64,000 bases of DNA, taken from the NCBI GenBank assembly GCA_041391765.1, contig JAWKNJ010000029.1, forward strand, positions 1 through 64,000, in the 5' to 3' direction. The notes under the pieces are model-generated. The model did not search any database, was not told the origin of the DNA, and saw only the letters and a program-made list of their open reading frames with translations. The position numbers and the translations under genes are program-made. Shown piece after piece: positions 36,344-44,396 of this stretch (position 1 is the stretch's first letter; the number at the start of each line of letters is the position of its first letter). Origin of the DNA: SHAN690 sp041391765 (GTDB lineage Bacteria > Bacteroidota > Bacteroidia > Flavobacteriales_G > Salibacteraceae).

Positions 36344-37254
36344 CGGCTAGCTTCCTTTATAGCTAAGTACTTTGTAGAATTTGCTGGATCCACTGTATCC
36401 AGCAAGGAAATGACCTCATTCTTTTCGTTGGGTTCTGCTTTAGAAAACAACTTGATAATTTCGTCATTCTTTGCCGTGAAGAACAATCGCACATTATATG
36501 AATTGGGTTCGTTTTTATGTACGCTTGAGATCAATTTTAGTGCTTTCAAAACCTCAGCTCGTCCTGCTTGAACGTTCTCAGCCATCTGATCAAATCCTTT
36601 GCGGTGGTAAAAATAGTTACACTCTCGTAACCCCTTAAATCGTGGATTCAATGCATTCTGTACGTACCAATAACGGTTATTCCTGTTCTTATAGGATTGC
36701 CAACCTGCACCGCCACTGGTTTGGGCATTGCTCACAACTCGCTGCGCCATTTGCCAATAATCCTGCCCTCCCAAGAGAGAATAAGTATCATAATCTTGAG
36801 CAATGATAATATACGCATAGTAACCCAAAAGTGAAGTCAATTCAGACAAGTAAGCGTTCTCAGAAAAGTCTAAAACATCAAATTGCAAATACTTAAACTG
36901 AACCTCCTCTTCCTGAAACTTTATTAGTGTGCTTGTATAGGACGATCCATATATAGGACGAAGTGATGAGACCTGAAACGAAGCCTTAAACTGGCCGGCT
37001 GACAATTGCTCATCAATCGTGATCAGAATACTGCACTCGATCCGCTCAGACGGCTCGAATTTATCATTCGTCCAACGCCTATTATTCATGAACTCGTATA
37101 CAGATCGCTCAAGTGCATCGAACATGGCCTTATCTCCTTGAGCCGCCTTGGCGCTGTTGATCTGTACCGAGCAATTCAATTCCTGCGCAGAATATGACTG
37201 CGCAAGCAACATCCCAACAAACAACACAACGTATTCAAAGATTCTCAATTGCAT
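36340..37254 (-). CDS. DUF4835 exported protein
   Basis: 304 residues. Signal peptide IFEYVVLFVGMLLAQSYSAQ. The DUF4835 pattern is clear: AMFDALERSVYEFMNNRRWT, CSILITIDEQLSAGQFKASF, RPIYGSSYTSTLIKF and FYAYIIIAQDYDTYSLLGGQ-like (LLGYYAYIIIAQDYDTYS). This family occurs only in Bacteroidota and regularly lies after coaBC, as here. Its start overlaps coaBC by 20 nt. Role unknown; the fixed gene order with bamD and rpoZ suggests an envelope job. Confidence 0.9.
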   Translation of the reverse strand: MQLRIFEYVVLFVGMLLAQSYSAQELNCSVQINSAKAAQGDKAMFDALERSVYEFMNNRRWTNDKFEPSERIECSILITIDEQLSAGQFKASFQVSSLRPIYGSSYTSTLIKFQEEEVQFKYLQFDVLDFSENAYLSELTSLLGYYAYIIIAQDYDTYSLLGGQDYWQMAQRVVSNAQTSGGAGWQSYKNRNNRYWYVQNALNPRFKGLRECNYFYHRKGFDQMAENVQAGRAEVLKALKLISSVHKNEPNSYNVRLFFTAKNDEIIKLFSKAEPNEKNEVISLLDTVDPANSTKYLAIKEASR

Positions 37255-38428
37255 TCAGGATATCTTTTGCTACTTCTGCTTTTGATTTTAGACTATGTAC
37301 CACTTCCATATCATCAAACACGAACGTAACCTTGTTAGTCTCCGTGCCAAATCCAGCACCCAGATCATTCAGGGAATTCAAAACGATCATGTCTGCATTT
37401 TTATTTCGAAGCTTCCTTCTCGCGTTCTCAATTTCATTCTCTGTTTCTAGCGCAAAGCCGATCACCTTGGCTCCATTCTTTTGAGTTCCAATGGTCTTCA
37501 AAATATCTTTAGTCTCTTCCAGTTCAATCTTTGAAATGCCGATTCCTTCTTTCTTTTGCTTTTGATCAAACTGAATTTTTGGACGATAATCAGCTACCGC
37601 TGCGGCCATGATAAAAATATCGATTTGTCCAGCAAATTTTAATACCGCATTGAGCATGTCTTCTGCGGAAGTAACATCAACAAGATCAACTCCATCGCTA
37701 GCCAAAACTCCATGTACAGGACCAGAAATCAAGACTACTCTTGCACCTCGCGATGCTGCCTCATTGGCAATCGCGTAGCCCATCTTTCCGCTACTAAAGT
37801 TGCCGATGAAGCGGACGGGATCGATCATTTCATAAGTTGGACCTGCGGTAACCAGAATCCTTTTGCCAGCAAGGGACCCGTTCCCCTGAAAATATTGCTC
37901 AACAAATTTAATGATGTGCTCAGGCTCAGCCATTCGTCCCTGACCAACCAGCCCGCTCGCCAATTCCCCTTCCTCAGCCTCAATAACTTGGACACCCTTG
38001 CTTTTGAGCTTGTTCAGGTTTTCTTGTGTAGTCCAATGTGCATACATGTCCAAATCCATAGCGGGTGCGACCATAACAGGGCACGTTGCACTCAAGTAAG
38101 TCACGAGTAAAAGGTTGTCACATTGACCGGAAACCAATTTTGATAAACTAGAAGCTGAGAGCGGAGCGATGATCATCAGATCAGCCCACTTGCCTAAAGC
38201 CACATGATTCACCCATTCACCTGTTTGAGGATTAGATACAAAGGATGAATGAACCGGGTTTTTAGAAACTGTACTTAATGTGAGGGGAGTAACGAAATCA
38301 AGTGCCGAAGTTGTGCACACAACTTTTACCTGTGCACCAAGCTTAACCAACTCGCGAACGAGTAAAATAGACTTGTATGCTGCGATACTACCTGTAATAC
38401 CAAGCAGTATCTTTTTTCCTTTTAACAT
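37235..38428 (-). CDS. coaBC: Bifunctional phosphopantothenoylcysteine decarboxylase / phosphopantothenate-cysteine ligase
   Basis: 397 residues from ATG 38428 (MLKGKKILLGITGSIAAYKS). The CoaC flavoprotein half (~1-190) carries GITGSIAAYK, the HVALGKWADLMIIAPLSA segment with the active His, and PAMDLDMY where E. coli has PAMN. The Cys of the ACG loop is Ser here (LASGLVGQGRM). The CoaB half (~195-397) has RILVTAGPTYEMIDPVRFIG and NADMIVLNSL. It makes 4'-phosphopantetheine for CoA. The open frame extends upstream to 38503, overlapping rpoZ, which is unlikely. It sits between rpoZ (10 nt) and DUF4835. Confidence 0.93.
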   Translation of the reverse strand: MLKGKKILLGITGSIAAYKSILLVRELVKLGAQVKVVCTTSALDFVTPLTLSTVSKNPVHSSFVSNPQTGEWVNHVALGKWADLMIIAPLSASSLSKLVSGQCDNLLLVTYLSATCPVMVAPAMDLDMYAHWTTQENLNKLKSKGVQVIEAEEGELASGLVGQGRMAEPEHIIKFVEQYFQGNGSLAGKRILVTAGPTYEMIDPVRFIGNFSSGKMGYAIANEAASRGARVVLISGPVHGVLASDGVDLVDVTSAEDMLNAVLKFAGQIDIFIMAAAVADYRPKIQFDQKQKKEGIGISKIELEETKDILKTIGTQKNGAKVIGFALETENEIENARRKLRNKNADMIVLNSLNDLGAGFGTETNKVTFVFDDMEVVHSLKSKAEVAKDILNAIENL

Positions 38429-38438
38429 GGGAGAGGAA

Positions 38439-38798
38439 TTATTCCTCCGAGTCCGCTGCTGGCTTTGTCTCTTCTTCCGGAGCTCGGAAATAAACTTTTC
38501 CACCTAGCATTTCTTCCATAGCTAACGCAGTTGGCTTAGGAAGGCGCTCATACATTTTGGAAATTTCGATTTGTTCACGGTTTTCGAATATCTCCTCAAG
38601 GCTATCCGTAACTGATGCAAATTCCTGAAGTTTCTGATCAAGCTCTTGCTTCAAAGCGGTACCGATTTGATTTGAACGCTTAGCCATGATTGCAATAGCT
38701 TCGTAAATGTTTCCGCAACCCACTTCAAACTTTTCCACGTCACGAGTGACGATTGTGTTTGGAGCTTCCATCTTTTGATAATCCTTCAGAGTATCCAT
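38439..38798 (-). CDS. rpoZ: RNA polymerase omega subunit (RpoZ/Rpb6-like)
   Basis: 119 residues. CGNIYEAIAIMAKRSNQIGT is the conserved omega core that latches the beta' subunit; it starts NTIVTRDVEKFEVGCGN as in Bacteroidota omegas. A longer acidic C-terminus (EEETKPAADSEE) follows the YERLPKPTALAMEEMLGGKV segment. Lies between bamD (4 nt gap) and coaBC in the usual Bacteroidota order. Confidence 0.9.
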   Translation of the reverse strand: MDTLKDYQKMEAPNTIVTRDVEKFEVGCGNIYEAIAIMAKRSNQIGTALKQELDQKLQEFASVTDSLEEIFENREQIEISKMYERLPKPTALAMEEMLGGKVYFRAPEEETKPAADSEE

Positions 38799-38802
38799 TT
38801 TC

Positions 38803-39612
38803 TCAACTTTCTTTTAATTCAGCTTCCCCTACCCGATCAAGTTCTTTGGCCATTATTTCGGCTTCTTTTAAATAATCGCTCTGGGGAAATCGGTCGGCAA
38901 AAGTACTATAAGCTTTCTTAGCAGCCTCAATACGCTCAGATTTTTTCTCTTCAACACTGTTGATTGCCAAAAGATAAGACGCTTTCAGCCATAAAAACCA
39001 CGTTTCTTCCTTGTATTCGCTGTTCGGAAATTTCGAATTGAAGTTCTTCAATGCAACGGTGGCCGCCTTATAACTTTCGCGCTTGTAGTAGAGCTTTGCG
39101 GTTTTGTATTCCTTCAATTCAATCTTAAAACGAAGCTCATCTAGCAATAAATTGCAGCTATCCATTCTAACACTTTCCGGATATTGAATCGCAAACAATT
39201 GAAAGGCTCTGATCGCTTTGAATGTATCCGACTGATCCAGCGAATATTTTGGGGACATTTTATAGCTGCATAAAGCGGATAGAAACTGCGACTCTTCAGC
39301 ATACATTGAACTTGGATAGTCTTTATGAAATTGCCCAAAGTGGTATCCAGCGCTGATATAGTCTTTGATTCCGTACTCGCATTTTGCCAAATAAAATGCG
39401 ATGCGTTCCCCTTTATCGGATCCGCGATATAGTATGAAGAGTTCATCAAAGAGTGGCAATGCCTTTGCAAACTTCTCCTTCTTGAAATATTCAACAGCCA
39501 TGTCATACTTGAATTGCATATCATCGCTGCGCAAAGCTTTTCTGTATTCTGAACACGAACCTCCTATGAGGACAACGAATACAACAACAAATAGGCGGAA
39601 AATCAATTTCAT
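38803..39612 (-). CDS. bamD: Outer-membrane assembly lipoprotein BamD
   Basis: 269 residues. Lipoprotein signal: LFVVVFVVLIGGSCS with the lipobox Cys. TPR-like repeats: KYDMAVEYFKKEKFAKALPL, FYLAKCEYGIKDYISAGYHF, FQLFAIQYPESVRMDSCN and ESYKAATVALKNFNSKFPNS. BamD is the essential TPR lipoprotein of the beta-barrel assembly machine. First gene of bamD-rpoZ-coaBC-DUF4835. A TAGATTTG box at 39621-39628 lies just upstream of the ATG, so the transcript is nearly leaderless. Confidence 0.92.
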   Translation of the reverse strand: MKLIFRLFVVVFVVLIGGSCSEYRKALRSDDMQFKYDMAVEYFKKEKFAKALPLFDELFILYRGSDKGERIAFYLAKCEYGIKDYISAGYHFGQFHKDYPSSMYAEESQFLSALCSYKMSPKYSLDQSDTFKAIRAFQLFAIQYPESVRMDSCNLLLDELRFKIELKEYKTAKLYYKRESYKAATVALKNFNSKFPNSEYKEETWFLWLKASYLLAINSVEEKKSERIEAAKKAYSTFADRFPQSDYLKEAEIMAKELDRVGEAELKES

Positions 39613-39620
39613 TGAGCGCG

Positions 39621-39628
39621 CAAATCTA
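39621..39628 (-). promoter_or_regulatory. -7 promoter box of bamD operon
   Basis: TAGATTTG, exact TAnnTTTG match, 8 nt upstream of the bamD ATG. Confidence 0.55.
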
Positions 39629-39707
39629 ACGTCAATCCGTGTGATTTAGTGTTAATAAATGCGTTAACAGCCAATCAGCAGTCAATTCCCTAAAAACGAC
39701 TTAATGC

Positions 39708-39715
39708 TACATTTG
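39708..39715 (+). promoter_or_regulatory. -7 promoter box of the SPT-like gene
   Basis: TACATTTG, exact TAnnTTTG match, 26 nt upstream of the ATG at 39742. Confidence 0.55.
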
Positions 39716-39741
39716 CGCCATATTAAACTTACCTTAATCTT

Positions 39742-40986
39742 ATGAAGGACATTTTTGAAAAGATACGCGAGAACAAAGGCCCGCTTGGCCAGTATAGCAG
39801 CGTTGGACACGGATACTTCTTCTTCCCAAAGCTCGAAGGACCGATCTCGAATCGCATGAAGTTTCGCGGAAAAGATGTGCTTGTTTGGAGCCTTAACAAC
39901 TACCTCGGTTTGGCAAACCATCCCGAAGTGCGTGAGGCTGATACGAAGGCCACTGAAGAATTTGGACTTGCTTACCCTATGGGAGCCAGAATGATGTCCG
40001 GTAATTCAAACTATCATGAACAGCTTGAAGCAGAGCTTTCATCCTTTGTTGGAAAGGAAGATACAATCCTCTTAAACTACGGTTATCAAGGCATGGCCTC
40101 TGCAATTGATGCCCTTACTGATAGACATGATGTGATTGTTTATGATTCAGAATCACACGCTTGCATCATGGATGGAATGAGGATGCATGTTGGTCAGCGT
40201 TTTGTTTACCAGCATAATGACATGGAGAGCTTAAAAGTCCAACTGGAAAGAGCTACGAAGCTTGTTGCTGGTACAACAGGTGGAATTATGGTTATTACCG
40301 AAGGAGTATTCGGGATGGCCGGTGATCAGGGAAAACTTAAAGAAATTGTCGATCTGAAGTCTCAATACAAATTCCGCTTATTTGTTGACGATGCTCATGG
40401 CATTGGAACTCTAGGAGCAACTGGAGCCGGTACAGGTGAAGAACAAGGATGTATGGACGGTATCGATGTTTATTTCGGAACATTCGCGAAATCATTCGCA
40501 TCAATAGGAGGATTCATTTCATCCGAAGAAAAGATCATCGAATACCTGCGTTACAATACACGCTCACAAATCTTCGCAAAGTCACTCCCAATGCCATTGG
40601 TAATTGGAGCTTTGAAGCGATTAGAGCTGATGAGAACTCGTCCTGAGTTGAAAGAGAATCTGTGGAGGGTTGTAAACATGCTTCAATCGAAGTTGCGCGA
40701 TAATGGATTCAACCTTGGAAGAACCAATTCATGCGTTACTCCGGTATTCTTGAGCGGAGGTCCATTTGAAGCTGCGAACGTTATTCTAGACCTGAGGGAA
40801 AACCATGGAATTTTCTGTTCAATGGTTATTTACCCGGTAGTTCCCAAGGACACTATTATGCTCCGTGTTATTCCAACAGCTGTTCACACCGAAGAAGATG
40901 TGAACTACACCGTGGACATATTCAAGAAAGTCCAGCAGAAGCTGAAAGATGGGTTCTATGCGAAAGACAAAATCATGTACGCATAG
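39742..40986 (+). CDS. Serine palmitoyltransferase-like alpha-oxoamine synthase (sphingolipid or sulfonolipid synthesis)
   Basis: 414 residues, PLP-dependent alpha-oxoamine synthase. Visible parts: LNNYLGLANHPEV, GSNxxYHxxLE-type GNSNYHEQLEAELS (87-100), ESHACIMDGMR with the PLP-stacking His139, DDAHGIGTLGATG (216-228) and the Schiff-base Lys250 in FGTFAKSFASIGGF. It is closer to Bacteroidota serine palmitoyltransferase / cysteate fatty-acyltransferase than to BioF or Kbl, judged from GARMMSGNSN and the long C-terminus. It would condense an acyl-CoA/ACP with serine, or with cysteate to give capnine-type sulfonolipids. Own promoter and terminator (41009-41036), so a single-gene unit. Confidence 0.85.
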   Translation: MKDIFEKIRENKGPLGQYSSVGHGYFFFPKLEGPISNRMKFRGKDVLVWSLNNYLGLANHPEVREADTKATEEFGLAYPMGARMMSGNSNYHEQLEAELSSFVGKEDTILLNYGYQGMASAIDALTDRHDVIVYDSESHACIMDGMRMHVGQRFVYQHNDMESLKVQLERATKLVAGTTGGIMVITEGVFGMAGDQGKLKEIVDLKSQYKFRLFVDDAHGIGTLGATGAGTGEEQGCMDGIDVYFGTFAKSFASIGGFISSEEKIIEYLRYNTRSQIFAKSLPMPLVIGALKRLELMRTRPELKENLWRVVNMLQSKLRDNGFNLGRTNSCVTPVFLSGGPFEAANVILDLRENHGIFCSMVIYPVVPKDTIMLRVIPTAVHTEEDVNYTVDIFKKVQQKLKDGFYAKDKIMYA

Positions 40987-41008
40987 TTAGCACCACAATA
41001 TTTAGATC

Positions 41009-41036
41009 AAAAAAGGCTGCTGTTGCGGCCTTTTTT
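41009..41036 (+). terminator. Terminator after the SPT-like gene
   Basis: AAAAAAGGC / GCCTTTTTT form a 9-bp stem around a 10-nt loop with a T-tract. Confidence 0.8.
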
Positions 41037-41073
41037 GTGTTTGTTTGTATAAACACATAATTAGAAAATAAGA

Positions 41074-41931
41074 ATGAAAAGCTCGATACTTCTAACAGTT
41101 GCCGGAGTGTTTTTGGCAACTTCCATTTTCAGTCAAGATTTACCAAAACCTAGCCCTCATGCTAAGGTTGAACAGCGCGTAGGACTAACCGATATCAGCG
41201 TTGAGTATTCACGTCCGAGTGTAAAGGGTCGTCAAATTTGGGGTGACCTTGTTCCATTTGATCAATTATGGCGAGCGGGAGCAAATAAGGCAACATTGTT
41301 CACAACTAGCACGGAAATAAAGATCAACGGAGAAATTCTACCTGCCGGAACATATTCGTTCTTCATTTTGCCTTCTGATCATTTAGGATGGGAGTTCATC
41401 TTCAATACCGAAACCGAATTATGGGGAACAGGTGAATACAACCAGGAAAAAGATCAACTGCGCATTATGGCAGAGACAGTTCCTGCAATGGAATTTAAGG
41501 AAGGTCTCGAATACAGTTTTGATCATATCAACGATGATGGTGCTGAGCTAATCATGGAATGGGAAATGATGAAGGCAATGGTTAGAATTGAAGTTGACGC
41601 TCACCAACAAGCGCTAACGAACATTAAAGCCGCAATAGATGAAAGTGACAAAGAAAATCTTTGGAAAGTCTACCGCAATGCCGCTGCTTATGCGAGAGAC
41701 AAAGGCAACATGACCACTGACGGTCTGACTTGGATTCAGGAGTCAGTTAAACTTAAAGATAACTGGTATTCATATTGGGTCTATGCAGACCTTCTTGCTC
41801 AGAATAAAGATTACTCTGGAGCCATTGAAAAAGCTAAAAAAGCTATAAGCTTTGGAAAGGCCGATGACCCCAAATTCTCCTATGAAGAAAGAATCAATAC
41901 TGACATCAATAAATGGAAAGCCAGCAAATAG
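41074..41931 (+). CDS. DUF2911 exported protein
   Basis: 285 residues. Signal peptide SSILLTVAGVFLATSIFSQ. DUF2911 signature: VEYSRPSVKGRQIWGDLVPF, QLWRAGANKATLFTTSTEI and LPAGTYSFFILP (~20-110). The C-terminal ~110 residues are helical and TPR-like (VYRNAAAYARDKGNM, ADLLAQNKDYSGAIEKAKKA), as in many family members. Periplasmic or outer-membrane; function unknown. Bounded by terminators on both sides, so monocistronic. Confidence 0.88.
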   Translation: MKSSILLTVAGVFLATSIFSQDLPKPSPHAKVEQRVGLTDISVEYSRPSVKGRQIWGDLVPFDQLWRAGANKATLFTTSTEIKINGEILPAGTYSFFILPSDHLGWEFIFNTETELWGTGEYNQEKDQLRIMAETVPAMEFKEGLEYSFDHINDDGAELIMEWEMMKAMVRIEVDAHQQALTNIKAAIDESDKENLWKVYRNAAAYARDKGNMTTDGLTWIQESVKLKDNWYSYWVYADLLAQNKDYSGAIEKAKKAISFGKADDPKFSYEERINTDINKWKASK

Positions 41932-41952
41932 GACTAGATGATCTTTAGAAAT

Positions 41953-41979
41953 AAAAAAGGCGCCCTTGGCGCCTTTTTT
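41953..41979. terminator. Bidirectional terminator between DUF2911 and the FKBP gene
   Basis: AAAAAAGGCGCC-CTT-GGCGCCTTTTTT, a perfect 12-bp stem with A- and T-tracts on both sides, serves both convergent genes. Confidence 0.92.
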
Positions 41980-41995
41980 ATTTCTACTTAGCGAT

Positions 41996-42775
41996 TCATT
42001 TATCGATTGAGATCAATTCCACTTCGAACACCAAAACCTCATTTGGACCAATAGCACCTCCGGCTCCACGCTCGCCATATCCAAGTTCACTGGGTATGTA
42101 GAATTTATACTTTGAACCAACCGGCATTAGTTGAACTCCCTCTGTCCAACCCTTAATCACTTGATTTAATCCGAATGAAGCAGGTTGTCCTCTTTGAACA
42201 GAACTATCGAATACCTCACCGTTACGCAGTGTGCCATGATAATGAACGGTCACTTTACTCGTAGCCACGGGTTTTTCGCCTGTCCCGGCCTTTAACACTT
42301 CATATTGCAATCCACTTTCGGTGGTCACTACCCCTTTGCGCTTGCCGTTTTCGTTCAGCCATTTCTGACCTTCTTCTTTTGCCATTTGTGCTTTCATTGC
42401 CATTAAGTTTCCAATGTATGTATTCAAGAATTGCTGAGCTTCCTCAGCGGACATTTTTGGTTGCATGTTTTGGAGTGCGTCCAACAGTCCTTTGTTGAAT
42501 GCTATAAAATCAACGGCCCCGATACCTTGCGTCTTAAAATTCTCGCCCAGTGATAGTCCGTAAGCATAGCTAAACTTGGTAACTTCATTACTCAAATCAA
42601 GATTGCTTCCATATAACGATTTGATGGCAGCCTGTTCTGATAAAAGCTGATCCATTTTGTTGCTCATTTCAGTCTGAGCTTTGAGCATTTCATCTTGCTT
42701 CTCCATAGTAGGTTTTTGAGCAAACACCACCGCAGACATTATAAGCGCAGCGGCTATTGTAACGTAGTTCTTCAT
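41996..42775 (-). CDS. FKBP-type peptidyl-prolyl isomerase, exported
   Basis: 259 residues. Signal peptide NYVTIAAALIMSAVVFAQ. An N-terminal helical dimerisation domain like FkpA/Mip (KFSYAYGLSLGENFKTQG, AEEAQQFLNTYIGNLMAMKA) is followed by an FKBP domain from ~150 (GLQYEVLKAGTGEKPVATSK, VHYHGTLRNGEVFDSS, FGLNQVIKGWTEGVQLMPVG, IPSELGYGERGAGGAIGPNE, LVFEVELISID). It folds periplasmic or outer-membrane proteins. It starts 3 nt after the djlA stop on the same strand, so they are one transcript. Confidence 0.93.
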   Translation of the reverse strand: MKNYVTIAAALIMSAVVFAQKPTMEKQDEMLKAQTEMSNKMDQLLSEQAAIKSLYGSNLDLSNEVTKFSYAYGLSLGENFKTQGIGAVDFIAFNKGLLDALQNMQPKMSAEEAQQFLNTYIGNLMAMKAQMAKEEGQKWLNENGKRKGVVTTESGLQYEVLKAGTGEKPVATSKVTVHYHGTLRNGEVFDSSVQRGQPASFGLNQVIKGWTEGVQLMPVGSKYKFYIPSELGYGERGAGGAIGPNEVLVFEVELISIDK

Positions 42776-42778
42776 TTG

Positions 42779-43258
42779 TTATCCTTTGTATAATTTTTCA
42801 TAAGCTTCTTGAACCTTAAGGAACTTTTCTGCAGCTGAGGCTTTTACATCTTCACCAACATTTCCTAGTCGGTCAGGGTGATACTTCTTAGCCATTTTGC
42901 GATAAGCACTCTTTATTTCTTCTTGAGAAGCCGATTTATCGATTTCTAAGATGCGATAATACCGATCATTATCCACATCGTACATAGCTGTCATCGATCT
43001 GAAATCAGCTGAATTCACATTCAGATAGCCAGCAATCCGGCTTAATATCTGCGCTTCACTCGGGTGAAAATGACCATCTGCCTTGGCAATTCCAAGAAGA
43101 AAGTGAACCAACTCAAGGCGTTGAGAGTGAGACATATGTCTGGTAATTTGGCGACAAACCGGAATTACGTTTATGTCCCGTTGGAGAACATCTCGCAGAA
43201 CTTTCAATAATTCAGTCGCCTTGTCAGAACCAAATTGCTTAGTCAAAGGATTTGACAA
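42779..43258 (-). CDS. djlA: DjlA-like protein, intact C-terminal part (TerB-like plus J domain)
   Basis: 159 residues in the open frame. The N-terminal ~85 are a TerB-like helical domain (LVHFLLGIAKADGHFHPSEA), and the last ~60 are a J domain with the HPD motif (YYRILEIDKSASQEEIKSAY, KKYHPDRLG). DjlA co-chaperones stimulate DnaK ATPase. Usual length is ~240 residues; the missing N-terminal ~85 residues are present upstream but frameshifted (see 43259-43515), so the start at 43258 is artificial. Followed 3 nt later by the FKBP isomerase. Confidence 0.8.
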   Translation of the reverse strand: MSNPLTKQFGSDKATELLKVLRDVLQRDINVIPVCRQITRHMSHSQRLELVHFLLGIAKADGHFHPSEAQILSRIAGYLNVNSADFRSMTAMYDVDNDRYYRILEIDKSASQEEIKSAYRKMAKKYHPDRLGNVGEDVKASAAEKFLKVQEAYEKLYKG

Positions 43259-43515
43259 AATTCAATTCTGACTTCAAATCCCGCTGATCCGCCTTCATAA
43301 CAGCCGCAGCCAATGCAAAAGACTCAATGCAAAATCCCCCGAATTTGAGTCTCTTCGAATTGATCACTGGAAGATCTTCCACTTTGATCGGTCTCAACAG
43401 AGCCTTCAAGTGTTGCATTGTCCCATAAATATCCGAGTGAAAATCCGACTAAAGCACCGATGGGTCACTCAAGCCCATCCTAATCCACCTCAACCCACTT
43501 ACCGTATCGCCCCAT
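43259..43515 (-). pseudogene. djlA: Frameshifted 5' part of djlA
   Basis: Reading from an ATG at 43515 gives MGRYGKWV; then GGLGWA, PIGALVGFSLGYLWDNA, RGDFALSLL, LAAAVMKADQRDLKSELNFV and TKQFG appear in successive frames. This is the DjlA N-terminus (membrane segment plus start of the TerB domain). About six shifts in ~270 bp are each repaired by adding one base (two in one T-run), mostly in short G or T homopolymers. Sequencing error is more likely than decay, and the true gene is then 42779-43515. Confidence 0.7.
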
Positions 43516-43566
43516 GATTTGAATATCGCCAAAGATAATTCAATAAAATTGCCTTAGTTATTCTCA

Positions 43567-43992
43567 ATGCCTCACACGTACAAGTTTAGTCCGCCAGCAA
43601 TTCCTTCAGCAGGCGTTTATTATTTCCAAACAGACGCCCACATTAAGTACGAAGTCCGCTTCGGAAGAAAACAGAATGACATCCTAAGTGTGAATCTTGT
43701 TTTCGGAGTATTGAATGATGAATTTGGGGGAGATGAATATGCGCTGGTAAACAAAGGTGAGTTTTACTCGGTCATGCAGACTATTGAGGCGATCATTCAG
43801 GACTTCTTTCTGAAAAACCCAAACGTTCATTCATTCGAATTTGCAGGTGAGCCATCCGATTCGAATGAAGACTCTGAACACATAACAAAACGCACTCGGG
43901 TTTACCTGCGATATGCTCGAAAAATATTCCTGCCAACGATGTGGAAAACGACCTTGAACGGAAACAAAGTTTTCATTGAAAGAAAGCGGTAA
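43567..43992 (+). CDS. Conserved hypothetical protein (DUF6934-like)
   Basis: 141 residues, no signal peptide or membrane segment. The pattern YEVRFGRKQNDILSVNLVFG, YALVNKGEFYSVMQTIEAII, FFLKNPNVHSFEFAGEPSDS and KRTRVYLRYARKIF resembles the small DUF6934-type proteins of Bacteroidota, sometimes found near toxin-antitoxin loci, but I cannot confirm the family. No partner gene is adjacent, only tRNA-Ser downstream. Cytoplasmic; role unknown. Confidence 0.6.
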   Translation: MPHTYKFSPPAIPSAGVYYFQTDAHIKYEVRFGRKQNDILSVNLVFGVLNDEFGGDEYALVNKGEFYSVMQTIEAIIQDFFLKNPNVHSFEFAGEPSDSNEDSEHITKRTRVYLRYARKIFLPTMWKTTLNGNKVFIERKR

Positions 43993-44020
43993 TAAACAAA
44001 CTCTCATTTATCGATTCTTA

Positions 44021-44028
44021 TACTTTTG
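44021..44028 (+). promoter_or_regulatory. -7 promoter box of tRNA-Ser
   Basis: TACTTTTG, exact TAnnTTTG match, 26 nt upstream of the tRNA 5' end. Confidence 0.55.
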
Positions 44029-44053
44029 CGCTTCGTTTGAAAAAACCACCATT

Positions 44054-44141
<88 letters not shown>

Positions 44142-44153
44142 AGATCGAAAATC

Positions 44154-44178
44154 AATGGCCCGAAAGGGCCATTTTTGT
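44154..44178 (+). terminator. Terminator of tRNA-Ser
   Basis: AATGGCCC-GAAA-GGGCCATT (8 bp) followed by T-rich sequence, starting 13 nt after the tRNA. The 218 nt to the next gene hold only an imperfect A-/T-flanked hairpin near 44297-44332. Confidence 0.8.
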
Positions 44179-44396
44179 TTGCGAGGTCTTCGAGTCTGAA
44201 TAGACCAACTAGTGATTTAAACGAAAAAGTGTAAGCAAACAAAACCAGCGCGAAGTGGTGATAGATTTAAGGTCTGAACCTCCCACGTCTGGGATCAAAA
44301 AATAATCACGCCTTGTGTGCGATTTTTTATTTCAACAACATTGAGCAATTGTATTTAAATCAATCCCTTAGTTTTGAAAAAACTATTCTATCAATT

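Noticed and set aside
38429..38503. N-terminal extension of CoaBC (25 residues)
   Set aside because: It would overlap rpoZ by 65 nt and does not belong to the family; the ATG at 38428 matches the flavoprotein start.
44297..44332. A/T-flanked hairpin (AATCACGC..GTGCGATT)
   Set aside because: Stem is imperfect with mismatches; too weak to call a terminator with confidence.
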